64,000 nt of DNA from Oidiodendron maius Zn (taxonomy: Eukaryota; Ascomycota; Leotiomycetes; Myxotrichaceae): contig KN832892.1 in the NCBI GenBank assembly GCA_000827325.1, forward strand, positions 434,001 to 498,000, given 5' to 3'. The notes under the pieces were generated by a model, which was given only the letters and a program-made list of their open reading frames with translations, searched no databases and was not told where the DNA came from. A program made the position numbers and the translations under genes. Shown here piece after piece: positions 44,576-55,684 of this stretch. The stretch's first letter is position 1, and each line of letters begins with the position of its first letter.

Positions 44576-46462
44576 CTTGTAGAGCCCAGATTCTCTCTAG
44601 TTTACAAGGAGTAGGAAATAGATGTCAGAGACTTCCCAGAAAAAAAGCGGGTTTTGACGGCCCTGCCATCTGCGCCATGGGACATCCGGGGTTACAACTG
44701 CGGGGTACATCACGTGCGGCTTGCCCCAGTGTTAACTTGACTTGGGATATATTGGCACCCACCCTAGGAGGGCTCAAATTACATTCACACCCCAACTAAT
44801 TAAGTAAGACTAAGTTAATACTTAGACCCTGTATATCTATTATCCATTTTCAGCCTAACGGAGACTAGAATTCGTCTTGATTATCTGGGACTAGCGGATG
44901 ACCCCGCTAATTCAAGTTCAGCAAATTATGTTACGTGATAGAGGTGATAGAGTTGTCTACCTGCCCCTATAGAATAGAGAATTATAGAGTTAGTGACTAT
45001 ATTCTCTATGAATAGTATTCGTTTCTAATGTAAATTATATACAAAATCTTAGAGCAGAAGAGGAAGGGCTACAGTAACCGATCATAATAAAAAGCCATAA
45101 GCGAGTTTTACACCAAAAGTCGCCCTGTTTACTTCGCCATGATTATAAAGACAGGCTCGGTGTCTAAATATTAATTTAATCCCTAAATAGTCTCGAATAA
45201 GCTATATCCATTGTATGTATTAAAATTATCGGGGTATAAATAATGAATATGAAGCATTAATTTTAAATAGGGGGGTATAAATTTTAGACAATTTTATATG
45301 TAAAATAGACGAAAATAAATGTTCTTCAGATTAAACCTTATAGATCAAGATAGGGCTAAGGTATATTTTAAAAGTAAATTGGCTATATTATTATTTGAGT
45401 AATTTTAAATAACCTTCTATAAAGAGATATTATAATTCTTCTAGGAATAGTATTTAATTAAAAGCTAAACATGGTGACTTTTGGTGTAAAACTCGCTTAT
45501 GGCTTTTTATTATGATCGGTTACTGTATAATATAGATTTGTTTCTTCAGCGAGCGCTATATGCTGGAAGGTTGGCTGCCTCTTGTGTCTCCGAGTAGTAG
45601 TGAGTGCGACTATAATGTTGAGAAATAGAGATTCTATAGCTAATAACTCCTATAGAACTGCCAACAATCCGCGTACAGTACCGCACATACTATCCGCACT
45701 GTCCTATACTTCGAGAGTATTGGAAAGAATTATATCGATTCCAACCTTCAATGTACGTTCCGCAATTTTCAAAACATTCGCCAGTTTGTGCGCAACCAGG
45801 TTAATGGTAGCTTGGTTGTGCTGCCGCGATGGCCTTCACAAAACTAAATTGGCTCTCTAGGTGAAGCAGGCATAATACCATTCAGAGGATTACGGAGACA
45901 TAAATCTTCTCAGCAAGAAATTTTAAAACAGCGGATTTACAACCAGAATTACCCTCGCAACACATCAGTTAGAATGAGTCCCGCATTCCCTACGACACAA
46001 ATGTAGCCCGAAGTCCAATCCTCAATCAAGTAACCAGAAAAGATAATTCTGAACTTCGCCTTCTCTTGAAACTTTGCTTAGAGATTTACTTTCGGCAGCT
46101 ACGTGAGAGAAATCCTTCTAATCAAATCTAATCAAGACTCCTCAAGTATTTTATTTATCTGGCTAGACTGTCTAGGGTTGCCGGCGCTGTGGCGACGAGA
46201 ATACACGTTTGATGTTGGCTAGGTTTGAGGGCCTCGGGGTACTTAGCCGGTTGTAAAGGCGTGAAGAATATATTCCAGGCTAGGGGTTGATTTGTGTTAG
46301 AGTCCGGGCAACAAACCTTCTCCTAGAGTAGAGCCGCAATGATCACGAAGGCCGAGGAAGAGTCTCTATCCAGTCCTGCAAGGAAACACCAAGACCTCGG
46401 GGGTCCTCAGTTTCCAAACCAACGAAATGGCCATCGCCGCGAGACGTCTGCGCCCGTTCCCT
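44576..46462. other. long intergenic region containing a MITE
   Basis: About 1.9 kb, AT-rich in the middle third. It holds the MITE at 45072-45525. A 92-residue frame at 45582-45860 has no family features. The left part holds the promoter of the Zn2Cys6 gene. Confidence 0.45.
45072..45525. mobile_element. 454-bp MITE with 50-bp perfect inverted repeats
   Basis: The left end CAGTAACCGATCATAATAAA, continuing to ACACCAAAAGTC, is repeated without mismatch in inverted orientation at the right end (GACTTTTGGTGT to CGGTTACTG). TA lies outside both ends, so the target duplication is TA, as for Tc1/mariner elements. The inside is AT-rich and non-coding. Perfect 50-bp termini indicate recent insertion or selection on the ends, despite a RIP-active genome. 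Confidence 0.88.
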
Positions 46463-47641
46463 TCATAGACACTGAGAATAGTATGAGTTTTGCGCCTGGC
46501 AGGTATACGGCGAATCACAGGCTGTGGGACCGGTCCACCCAATACCGCCACACTGGCCCCAGTGCGTCTGGCCAGCTCCCGTTGGTTGGGTCGTGGTTGC
46601 TCCCCCAGTGCTTGAAGTCGAGGTGGAGTATCCGGCAGCTACGATATTGGCCTGCACCGCGTTCTCAGTAGCGTCTGATGGATAGCCAGAGGTCATCACG
46701 CCTTCATAGAACGTGCCCTGGGCGCCGTCACTGTTGTCGCCGCCAGTGCCAAGAATAATGGCGCCCTCTTTGTGCATCGGGTTATAGCCAGCTGGGCGCA
46801 CGCCGCTGTAGAATGTCGACAGCGAGCCAGAAGCAGCGTTGCCGCCACGTATCGCCCACTGGTTTGCCTCCCCCTTGACGATCGCGGTGATAAATCGGTA
46901 CGAGATAGACAGGTCAGCGGGGTTATTCTTTGCATTTTGGCCAGAGAATAGGCCGTTCTCAAGATCGGCCATAATCCAAGGGCCACTACCTGCACCAGTA
47001 CCCCAAACATTACAGTTGCCAAAGTAGATAGCCTCCATATGGCCAGCACCTGTATCGTCACTACTAACCTCAGCATTGCCGTAGTCAAAGCAGCAACCAC
47101 CATTATAGTGGGTCCCATCAAAGACAGCGTATATACCCTCCGGCTCGTCACCTGTAGCTGTACCAGTTGCGGCGTTGTTGCGGTAGCCAGTGCCGGGCGC
47201 AACAAAGACGCCATAAGCCTTCTGGCCGTTTAGTGAGATTGGTGCACCAGTCGCGCTAGCTAGGTTATCATAGCCATTAGGCCCCGGGCCACGAGTAGCG
47301 CCTCCAGGCGGAGCATCAGTGAGGTGATTACCATGACCAGACTGGTCATAAATAATAGTAATAAGGCAGGTTGTGCTAGCGCAGAAAGAGTCTTGAGTAG
47401 CGGCATTAGCGACACCGCCCGCAGATAATGGCGCGATAGTGGTCGTAGCACTATCAGAGCTACGCTTCACCTGGTAGAGTGGGCCGCTATAGGCGCTATA
47501 GAGGGCGCGAGTAGTGCTGTGCGCCGCGACGCAGGGCGTGCCGCCGGAGGCATAGATGTCGCAGGGCCCAGCGGCAACAAGGGAGCTCGAGACAGCAAGG
47601 CCTAGAGCTAATGTGCGCTGGAGATTTGATCGTGAGGACAT
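46463..47641 (-). CDS. abfB: GH54 alpha-L-arabinofuranosidase with C-terminal CBM1
   Basis: A secreted 392-aa enzyme that removes arabinose side chains from arabinoxylan and arabinan. It has no intron. After a signal peptide ([20 protein letters not shown]) comes the GH54 catalytic domain, from [20 protein letters not shown] to about residue 335. The nucleophile Glu is in [10 protein letters not shown] and the acid/base Asp in [11 protein letters not shown]. Known AbfB proteins continue with an arabinose-binding CBM42. Here a Ser/Thr linker leads instead to a fungal cellulose-binding CBM1 ([20 protein letters not shown], ending YYSQCL). It forms a minus-strand set with GH43 and GH11, and a GGCTAAG site lies 354 bp upstream. 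Confidence 0.93.
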   Translation of the reverse strand: MSSRSNLQRTLALGLAVSSSLVAAGPCDIYASGGTPCVAAHSTTRALYSAYSGPLYQVKRSSDSATTTIAPLSAGGVANAATQDSFCASTTCLITIIYDQSGHGNHLTDAPPGGATRGPGPNGYDNLASATGAPISLNGQKAYGVFVAPGTGYRNNAATGTATGDEPEGIYAVFDGTHYNGGCCFDYGNAEVSSDDTGAGHMEAIYFGNCNVWGTGAGSGPWIMADLENGLFSGQNAKNNPADLSISYRFITAIVKGEANQWAIRGGNAASGSLSTFYSGVRPAGYNPMHKEGAIILGTGGDNSDGAQGTFYEGVMTSGYPSDATENAVQANIVAAGYSTSTSSTGGATTTQPTGAGQTHWGQCGGIGWTGPTACDSPYTCQAQNSYYSQCL

Positions 47642-47789
47642 GTTAGATCAGTTTTGCTAGGGAAATAGTACGACGGGCAAACTTATTAATAAGAAATTTT
47701 AAAACGGCTATCAATGCAGGACACCACGGGGCTTGAGAACCTACGACAACATATAAGTAGTAAAGCTGGGTTAAAACATCCGTCTAATA

Positions 47790-48150
47790 AATGGCCTTCG
47801 GGATGTTCTAATCCGGGGAATTTGCTGGCTATACGAGACGGCTATATAGTGTTTTACGCGCTTGAAGAAGAAAGCCCAAAGCCTTCCAATTGTAGGTATT
47901 AGAGATATAATATAAAATATTCGGTAAACTATTCGGTCCAATCAATGTTCTTTGGATGTTCTAAGTCGAGGGACTTATAGTAAGTATGGAAGGCGGCTAA
48001 GTAGTGTTTTATGCGCTCGAACAGGGACGCTTGAACCTATAACGCGGAAATATAAGAGGAATTAAACATATTCCGCTTAATTAATAGTCTTCAGAGGCTC
48101 TAACTCTATGCGCCCATCGGCTATATAGTGTTCTATCCGCTCCTATCAGA
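47790..48150. repeat. triplicated promoter repeat upstream of GH54
   Basis: Three diverged copies of one segment. Each has a GGATGTTCTAA-like start (weaker in copy 3) and a core CGGCTAWRTAGTGTTYTAY followed by CGCTC. Cores start at 47839, 47994 and 48118, spaced 155 and 124 bp. They lie 200-480 bp upstream of the GH54 ATG. Copy 2 contains GGCTAAG, a full XlnR-type site; copies 1 and 3 have GGCTAT. Confidence 0.6.
47995..48001 (+). promoter_or_regulatory. XlnR/Xyr1-type site GGCTAAG, GH54 promoter
   Basis: Matches the GGCTAAR consensus of the xylanolytic activator. It lies 354 bp upstream of the GH54 start, inside repeat copy 2. One such match is expected about every 4 kb by chance, so the support comes from the same motif at GH43 and GH11. 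Confidence 0.45.
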
Positions 48151-49642
48151 GGCATAGTATCTTTACAGAAGTGAGAGCGGGGTCGGTTAAAGGTGGCAGT
48201 AAATAACCTACTGGTCGTTGTAGAACCACTGGAATTACTATACGCAATATGATTGCTACAGGTATGAAGATATTCTGTATTGCGGAGTAAAAGTAAGGTT
48301 CTGCCCATGGCACAGTATTCTTCTAGGGACTACCCTCTTCATCGAGACCTTACAACCACCCTGTGCCACCGCACCACGCATTAGTAAACGTCTAGTCTAC
48401 ACTCGCTTAGCACTTCAACTCTTCATTCTCTGCCTTGTTTGGAAGAAAAGGATAAATTTTAATTTTAGACTGAAATATTAAGAAATAGCTAAGTTATTAC
48501 AGTTTTAAAATCGTGATTTTTGCGGTAAAATTGGCTGACCGGCTTACTGATATGACCGGCTCACTGGTAGACTACGTTATAACGTAGTTGTATAGTAAGC
48601 GATCCAGGACAGTATACGATCCAGCATCCCTACCGGTCCTAAATATATTAATTAATTAAAAATCAACGACTTTAAATACTAACTAGCTAATAAACTAATT
48701 GAATCATTAACGCTCTGGATACGTTCAAGCAGTATATTCTAGCTTCTCAAACTTTTTCCAAGGTGCGTGGCAGCGCGGTAGTGCCTGGTCTCTCGTCAAC
48801 GAGAACAAGCAAGGCTAGTTTTGACAAGATCGCTTCTGTGAACAGGTTACACGATGTGATAGCTTGCATTGCTTCTAGAGATGATGCAGCGACTAGGAAG
48901 TAATACCATAGAAGATGCTAGAAGATGCTAGAAGGTAACTCTACAGCTCTATAAAGACATATGTTCCCCTTGACCCTCTGTAAGATAAAAATATATATTT
49001 TTGGTGAGATTTTGGCAGTCCGATCAATTTTTGCAGATCCTGGTGGTCTACCAAATTTAAATTAAATAATTTGTAGAATCATTTGAATAATTATATAAGT
49101 AGCTGATTATCACAAGTAAAAGTAATAATTATATTTTATTTAGTCTTAAAACTAGTACCTTTAATAATAGCAATGATTTTATTCTTATAAGAAAATATTT
49201 TAATAATAAATACATAATATAATCTAGTTTTCGCTATAATTTAAGCTTATAACTTATAAAGTTATAAAGGTTCAGATAATTAGATTATTAAGAGGTGAGT
49301 GAGGGTGCTAGAACCCTATATATATTATACATGAGCTATACTCAATAGAGACATCCTACTATAGTGTAACCTTGATTTCTAATACACCTCCTTATTCGAA
49401 AGATTGCGTAACGTCACTACTATTAGATACGCACCAGGTCCGCTTTTCAAGGCAGGATCACACACCAGGGAATCAGCAGTGACACCGCGCTCAACGGGAA
49501 AATAGATAGGCTCGATAGTTTATACAAAAAGTAATATTTATTCTTAAGTACTCTAGGATTATCTTATAGCCATATGTGCTTAATAAATCTGCATTGCAAA
49601 CATCCCATCCAGAGTTACCAAGAAGATACCTTGTTACAAATT

Positions 49643-51202
49643 TCAGAAGGTCCAACTAACAAAGCTAAGGACCTTAATGGACCCACCCAGAGCCTTCGTC
49701 GCAAAGTTAAATATCGCAAAACGGTATCCCGCAAAGTAAGCGTAGTCAGTGTCTAAGGTAAAGGCACCACCAAGCTGAGTATACGAGTTTCCATCACTGC
49801 TGTAGGAAAACTTGGCTTGCTTAGAGCCGTCCGCACGCGCATCCATACTAACTTGCAGATGGATTTGGCCGACCGAAATAGGCACAGTTCCAACTATTGT
49901 TCCTGTGCTGGTAGTTGCCCAATTATTATTGGGGTCTTGTATGAGCCCTTGGACGGCAGTAATAGTATAACTGTTACCGCTGCGAACCACCCCGATCCAT
50001 GCACTTTGGTCCTTAAGGAGAGCCAGCCCACATTTGTCGCCATCTGCCATGTTGGTAAAGTCAAGGAGAAGAGTTCCCACCGGGAACTGTCCATTTGGGC
50101 GATGAGTCAAGGTATTTCTCGCGTGGGTCAAGTCGTTGGTCACAGTTGCCGTTTGGAGTGTTAGTCCAGGGCTGTCGAGGGAGAATTTGGTTGTGTCAGG
50201 ATTGTGGTTCCACTCCCACGCTGGACCTATGCCCCAGAATGGGTCTCCGCCAATCCACGCCGACCCACTACTGTTTTGTGGGAGAGGGTACGGGTAAGAT
50301 TCGTTCCAGGCACCGTTTACCGTGGTAAGGATGGGGAAACCATCCGAACCCCAAGTCACAGGGGCAAGAATAGGCAAGCGGCCCAGAGGATAGGCCCATG
50401 CGAAAGACATGAAGTACCACTGCCCATTGGGAGTCTCGATGAGGCTGCCTTGATCCGCTGAGCCTGTGCCAGGAATTGGAGATGGAGTGTTGTTGCTGAG
50501 AATCTTCCTTTCGTAGGGGCCGAACGGGTTGGACGACTTCCAAATCAGGGTAATACCCTGCGCTGGGCAATCACCGAGAACGTAATACAGTCCGTTAATT
50601 TTGTACATGCGATTCCCTTCGATCCCGGTGCACTCGGGGGGGGTGCTGAATACTGGTCGTGTCTGGATAATGCTCAACCCATCTGCGGCGAGTTGAGCAA
50701 CAGAAACATTGCCGCCTCCGTAAGCAACATACATCGTGTCGTCATCGTCAATCAAGAGCCCACAGTCGTAGAAGCAGGGTTGGAAACTCGCTGATTGTTT
50801 CCAGGGCCCCGTAACGTCTGGAGCCGTGTAGACGTAAGTTGTCCAAAAGTTGACGCAGCCAATCCAATACCATTGGTCATTGCTCTTGCGATGTCGTAGG
50901 GTGGAAGCCCAGATCCCACCATTGTAAGCAGTCTGGTTATTTTCCATGTAGTAGTTGGATCCAAAATCGAGGGTGGGTACAGAATGGCCGATTATCTGCC
51001 AGTTCACGAGGTCGGTAGACTGCAGAATAGGGGCGCCAGGGGAGTAGTGGAAAGTAGAGCTTGACAAGTAAAAGGTCTTCCCGTCAGGGCCAAGGAAGAC
51101 ATCGTTGTCGGAGAAATCTTCATAGACGACGGGATTCGTAAACTGTTGGGCTTGGGCTATTATCGCAAGCCCAAGGAAAAGGCCAGCGCTGAAGGGCAAC
51201 AT
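49643..51202 (-). CDS. secreted GH43 beta-xylosidase/arabinofuranosidase
   Basis: A 519-aa intronless secreted enzyme with a signal peptide ending near AQAQQ. The five-bladed propeller has the general-base Asp in DFSDNDVFLG, the pKa-modulating Asp in CGLLIDDDDTMYVAYGG and the acid Glu in CTGIEGNRMYK. A C-terminal beta-sandwich (from about residue 340 to the end) matches the concanavalin-like domain of GH43 xylosidases. It should release xylose or arabinose from xylo-oligosaccharides in the medium. It sits between the GH54 and GH11 genes on the same strand, with GGCTAAA 131 bp upstream. Exact specificity cannot be set from motifs. Confidence 0.92.
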   Translation of the reverse strand: MLPFSAGLFLGLAIIAQAQQFTNPVVYEDFSDNDVFLGPDGKTFYLSSSTFHYSPGAPILQSTDLVNWQIIGHSVPTLDFGSNYYMENNQTAYNGGIWASTLRHRKSNDQWYWIGCVNFWTTYVYTAPDVTGPWKQSASFQPCFYDCGLLIDDDDTMYVAYGGGNVSVAQLAADGLSIIQTRPVFSTPPECTGIEGNRMYKINGLYYVLGDCPAQGITLIWKSSNPFGPYERKILSNNTPSPIPGTGSADQGSLIETPNGQWYFMSFAWAYPLGRLPILAPVTWGSDGFPILTTVNGAWNESYPYPLPQNSSGSAWIGGDPFWGIGPAWEWNHNPDTTKFSLDSPGLTLQTATVTNDLTHARNTLTHRPNGQFPVGTLLLDFTNMADGDKCGLALLKDQSAWIGVVRSGNSYTITAVQGLIQDPNNNWATTSTGTIVGTVPISVGQIHLQVSMDARADGSKQAKFSYSSDGNSYTQLGGAFTLDTDYAYFAGYRFAIFNFATKALGGSIKVLSFVSWTF

Positions 51203-51941
51203 GACAACAAGGCAGTAAACACGATAAATCTTGATCCGGGTAGGGGCTTTGCTTTGCTGGACAGTAGAGGTGTAGCCGCCAGATATATATATAAGAACCT
51301 CATCCTTGTAACAACCTAATTTGATAATTGCATTTAGCCTTAATATAATGAAGGTTTAGCTTGACTAATGCGACGAAGCTAATTCTTAGTTTTGGGGTCA
51401 AGTTGAACTGTACGAGTCATATAGAACATGTGGACCGTTCCCCGCACGGACAACCATCTCCTTGCCCCTTTCTATTAGAGGTGTAATCCTGCTAATATAT
51501 TGACGGGGTTGGCATTGTCGATGAAATGTGGGCATTATGCTCACGTGCGACACCCAATACGCTGGGTTACTACCCCACAAGTGAGAAAATCGTGCAAATA
51601 GCCTCATCCCCCCCTCTGGCGTGATTACTTTGGACGCAGTATATGTTTTTGCCGCTTTTGCACTCGAAGCAACCCGTTTGCTGACGGGGCATGGGCTAGC
51701 AATAATGAGACTAGACAAAATCAGAGGACTAGGATCGTAATTCTAACAGACTTGTCAATGACGGTAGGCCTATCAATCCTGGGTTTGGGCTAAATTTAAT
51801 AAAGAGGAGTAGGTTTGGAAAGCTTGTATTAGCGCAGCCTAGAACACGCGCTTGCTTATTAGCTGCGGCCCGAGGGATGCGCTCCAATAAGGTTAGGCGA
51901 AATTAAGCAAATGGGAGTACTTTAAGTTTTGCAAGTGTGTT
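51203..51941. promoter_or_regulatory. GH43 promoter region
   Basis: Contains two GGCTAAA sites (51333-51339 on the minus strand, 51788-51794 on the plus strand) and a TATATATATA stretch near 51282. A 106-residue minus frame at 51398-51718 lacks family features. Confidence 0.5.
51333..51339 (-). promoter_or_regulatory. XlnR/Xyr1-type site GGCTAAA, GH43 promoter
   Basis: The plus strand reads TTTAGCC. It is co-oriented with the GH43 gene and 131 bp from its start codon. A second GGCTAAA is at 51788-51794. Confidence 0.5.
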
Positions 51942-52300
51942 TCACTTATTTTTTAACCTTTGAACCTCTTTCCACAACCCCACAAGCCCGGTTTCCTTCA
52001 AGTGCGACGGAAAATCCTCGGCTAGGTAATTTTTGGATAAAGACGGTTCGAGATCCGAGATCCGAGATGAGAGCTTAGAGGGGACAAGGGCGCTTTGCTT
52101 GGTGAAACGTCTGGTAATGAAGATCGACGCCAGGGCTTGATTGCTACTTCGTACAATTTTGTTTTCTTCGAAAGGGAACGGAACCGATGAGATGACCTTC
52201 CCACTACTATTCGAGATGCGGGCTGCAACCTGCAGCAAAGCTGGCCGGATAAATTCGCGAAGTTGAAATGCAGGGCTTGCAAGAAAGGGGAGCTTTTTTC
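51942..52300 (-). CDS. truncated unknown open frame
   Basis: A minus-strand frame with a normal-looking sequence (PAFQLREFIRPALLQVAARI, FPFEENKIVRSSNQALASIF) is open up to about 52300 without a clear ATG, then meets repeat DNA. It may be the 3' part of a gene cut by a transposon insertion. I do not recognise the family. Confidence 0.25.
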
Positions 52301-52426
52301 GGGTTATTAAAATCCGAGCCTGAATGTAAGGGTGCCTATACAGAGGCTGGCGTAAAGGCAGGGAATCACATGCGTAACACGGGCGATGATACTATATGGG
52401 CTTCCAGGACGATACCAGCGCCCTTT

Positions 52427-53075
52427 GCAGGAATCAATTCAAAAGACAGACTATTTCTTACAGAACCCTTAGAGAGGGCCACTCTCTTCTTATCAGAGTC
52501 CTACTCCTAGAATCTAGGAGTCGTCGTAGCTAGTGCATCGCACCAGCATCTCAGCTACGCTCTATATCTCACCCTAGCCACGTGACAGCCATACATCCGT
52601 AACATTGCCCCCTCTCCTAGGACTCTCGCCCCGAGAGTCGCAAGCACATCACAAGGACAATATCTTATTATCCTATATCGTCAATTGATGATGCCTATTA
52701 TAGGGTTCAAGTGCTAGGGCATATAGTATAGCGCTATATCTATACCTGTATAGAGGAGACACCTTAATACTAATAGTCTATATACCTATAGGGCCTAACC
52801 TTATTTAAGCTATATACTTAATTAAATATTATTTCCTTACTTTATCTCCTTTTAATTCAACTTATCTATTTCTATAACTATAAACTTATTATAGCCGAAT
52901 GGTTATCATATAGCTAGGTGAGATACAGAGCGCAGCTGAGACGCTGGTGCAATGCACTAGCCATGTCGACTCCTAGATTATAGGAGTGGGACTCTAATAA
53001 AAAGAGAGTGATCCTCTCTAAGGGTTCTATAAGAAATAGTCTGTCTTTTGAATTGATTCTTGCTTCAGGATACAG
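52427..53075. mobile_element. inverted pair of LTR-like repeats (fossil)
   Basis: The left arm (about 52427-52604) recurs inverted at about 52910-53075: TTGAATTGATTCTTGC, AGAAATAGTCTGTC, CTCTCTAAGGGTTCT, GACTCCTAG and GTGAGATA blocks are shared. The left arm ends CCGTAACA, so in reverse it starts TGTTACGG like a gypsy-type LTR. About 300 bp of AT-rich DNA lies between. It looks like two copies of one LTR-type repeat in opposite orientation. The copies differ by many small changes and are old. Confidence 0.55.
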
Positions 53076-53290
53076 GAGTTATCCTAGTGTAGTGGGGCAG
53101 AAGTGTTAGTGCAGGACAGCAGAGTAGATCACGTGGTTGCAGCATAGGTTTATATAGAAGGCCCTTTTCCTCTAAGGAGTGGAGAACTATACAGATTTAA
53201 ATTCATTCTTTTCTCATGCATTTTACTGCTTTGTTTTACTGTATATAGCCTAGCAACTCAATCGCCCTCTAACCCAGTAATGCCTATTAT

Positions 53291-53518
53291 TGTGACGAAC
53301 CTGGCCAGATTAGCTAGCGGTTTACCAGTGCAGCAGTGATCACGCTTCTGCAGATCACCTGACTGGCCCCCCTGTATATAAGGAGCTCTGCTCTCGTCCT
53401 CTCCTTTACTCCTTAACTTGTTCTCTTTGTTATATCGGTTGATAGTTGAATATACCTTGTATCCAGCGCTACGCATCATCCTAAGGATCCAGATCCCTAT
53501 TCTTCTTGAGCCGTTACA
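53291..53518 (+). mobile_element. gypsy-like solo LTR (fossil)
   Basis: A 228-bp unit starts TGTGACGAAC and ends GCCGTTACA, giving short inverted ends. It contains a promoter-like TGTATATAAGGAGCTC in the middle. No internal element region flanks it, so it is a solo LTR. I see no clean target duplication. Confidence 0.55.
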
Positions 53519-54757
53519 ATATTAGGGCTAGATGTAAGAGATACCGGCATGCTTAGTTAGTAGGTAGGTAGGTAGGTAGGTGTTATAATGATTAGATTCA
53601 GGGTATTAAGTTATACTAACTGTAAAGGGCTGCGCTAGTTGCATACACACCACAGCGTCCTAAAGGGGTAATCTTAGTAATAATACACTCCCTTTGGCCG
53701 AAAAGGGTAAATGATATGCGTGGTGTGTCGGTTATGTCAGCATCTGTGGTGTGTTTGTAACACGAGCCGGATATCGGGGAGGAAACTGTGACTAAGCAAT
53801 CCTGAAATTTGGGCTAGAGCACAATAGACGAACAGGCTGATGTGCCTATATAAGCCGACAAATAAGAAAATTATACGATAGGCTGGTCACCAATTTTTTC
53901 TTCCGCTCTCGGGCTAATATACGGCCCACCAAGACGAGCGCCTTGCAGGTAATGCCTGAAGATGCATGTAAGCTTACTGGTAGCTAAAATAAATCAATCA
54001 ACGCACTCGTAGGCTTGATAGTCGCGATAGATCTTATTCGATAATTGAGGCGAACGAGAGTTAGTAACACAATTCGATGCTATACTATAAAAATATTATT
54101 TTCCTCACTCTATCTGGTATCACTAAAGCCGTCTTCCTAATCTTTAAACACACAACTTTACACTTCCTGAGTAACCTTACTAGGTATAACATAGGTCAGA
54201 AGTAGTAATGACCTTGTATTCAGTGACGCTGATCGGTTAACGCGAATAGAGTAACGTGCGATATGTCGAATAAACTAAGCTAAAGAAGAGAGAAGAGTAG
54301 TAGCCTGTGCTATAATAAATATGCGATGGTAAGGAGCGTTTGATTTGCAAAAATACTGAAGGTCGAGTTCTAGATGCTCAACTCAAGCGTATCGTGACGG
54401 CTGTGGTTATGTTATCGAAGTGCATTTAGATTAGTTGGGATGACGGTTGGCTTTCGGTGCGTATGGTCGTTGAATTTACTATATCGGCTTACTAAAGGCC
54501 ATGCTATGCAAAGGCATAACGCTAGCCGTACAACGATCTGAAAGCTAATCGCTGATAGTGTTCGAGTGATCTCCACTGCAAACGGCGACTACTGGCAATT
54601 ATCATGTAATTTGCCGACAAATTACGGAGAGAAAGCGTCAAGAAGGACGAAGCAGTCACTGTATTCAGATACTTTCCACATCCATGATCTGAATCTTTGT
54701 AAATAACCTAGCCTGCTAGAACTGATACACTATAGAGCTCCTTCAGTTCTTGCATTA
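53519..54757. other. intergenic, AT-rich, TAGG microsatellite
   Basis: About 1.2 kb downstream of the GH11 gene. A TAGG tetranucleotide run stands at 53560-53581. Near 53645 and 53720-53755, ACACACCAC and GTGGTGTGT segments form inverted short repeats. No gene recognised. Confidence 0.4.
53560..53581. repeat. TAGG microsatellite
   Basis: Five to six tandem TAGG units, placed shortly after the solo LTR. It differs from the fungal telomere repeat TTAGGG, so it is not a telomere relic. Confidence 0.7.
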
Positions 54758-55684
54758 CTACAGACACTGGCTGTAGTAGGCGTTAAGCTCCTTGCAAGTG
54801 TAGGGAGACTGGCAGGTAGTAGGGCCCGTCCAGCCTATTCCTCCACATTGTCCCCACTCAGCAGCCCCAGTGCTGGTGCCAGTAGTAGCACTGCTAGTGG
54901 TAGTGCCTGTGCCTGTGCTGCCACTGGTACCTTTGCTGAGGGAGATTTGCCCGGAGCCGCTGCCACTCCAGCTTTCAACAGCAATGACCTGATAGTTCAA
55001 AGTACCGAGATTCATGCCGGCCGCCGCCCATGCATTGAAGTGGTTCTGCACTGTAACAGTACCGCTGGTGCGGGAGCCTTGACGGATTGAGATGTACTGG
55101 TTAAAGGTCGAGGTGCCTTGGATTGATGGCTGGTTGACTTGTTGGTGCTCCCAAATCGCATATGTGGCACCATCACTCGTCACGGATCCCTTGTTCGTAC
55201 CCACTGTCTGGTAACCATCTGCTACTTCCATGATGTAGTACTCCACAAGTGGATTGGTGCTCCAGCCATATACGGCAAGGATGCCAACACCCTGGGCAGA
55301 GAAAGAGCCACTATAGGTGATTGGGCTAGAAATTGATTTGGGTCAGTGAATCTATGTCGGATGGGAAATTGGCAGTTGGGTGTCTTACTTGGCGTCTCCG
55401 GGTTGCCAACCAAGTCCAACAACGAAGTCCTGGTTGGTATTGTAAGTCACGGAGAAAGACCCGGCACCCTGATTCGGAGAGTATTGAACATTCGCGCCGC
55501 CGGCGATGTAGTCTTGGTTGTAGTTGATACTCTCAGCGCGGCGCATAAGGTTTGACAAGGACGAATTTCCACTTCGCAGTTCGAAGTATTGGGCGGCTTC
55601 GGGAGCGAGCTCTGGCGCTGGGAGAGCAAAGGCTCCAGTGGCAACAATAGCAGACAGAGTAACAAAGAAAGAAGAGATACCCAT
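54758..55684 (-). CDS. GH11 endo-1,4-beta-xylanase with CBM1
   Basis: A secreted 287-aa xylanase from exons 55684-55389 and 55325-54758 (63-bp intron, GTAAGA donor). The signal peptide begins [20 protein letters not shown], with a propeptide-like segment after it. GH11 landmarks: [18 protein letters not shown], the nucleophile Glu in [13 protein letters not shown], the thumb [17 protein letters not shown] and the acid/base Glu in [12 protein letters not shown] (family usual: ATEGYQSSG). A Gly/Ser/Thr linker leads to a CBM1 ([20 protein letters not shown], ending YYSQCL) almost identical in its first half to that of the GH54. It cuts the xylan backbone in the extracellular medium. GGCTAAA is 479 bp upstream. 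Confidence 0.94.

Larger units (their letters stand above)
47642..49642. promoter_or_regulatory. GH54 promoter and long AT-rich spacer
   Basis: The first 500 bp carry a triplicated promoter repeat (separate entry). From about 48440 to 49560 the DNA is AT-rich and stop-dense, with a small palindrome (ACTACGTTATAACGTAGT near 48571) and long A/T stretches. No gene is supported. Confidence 0.5.

Noticed and set aside
45582-45860. 92-residue plus-strand frame after the MITE
   Set aside because: No family, no partner exon, composition like surrounding intergenic DNA.
53560-53581. TAGG run as a telomere relic
   Set aside because: The unit is four bases (TAGG), not TTAGGG, and it lies in interior DNA next to an LTR fossil.
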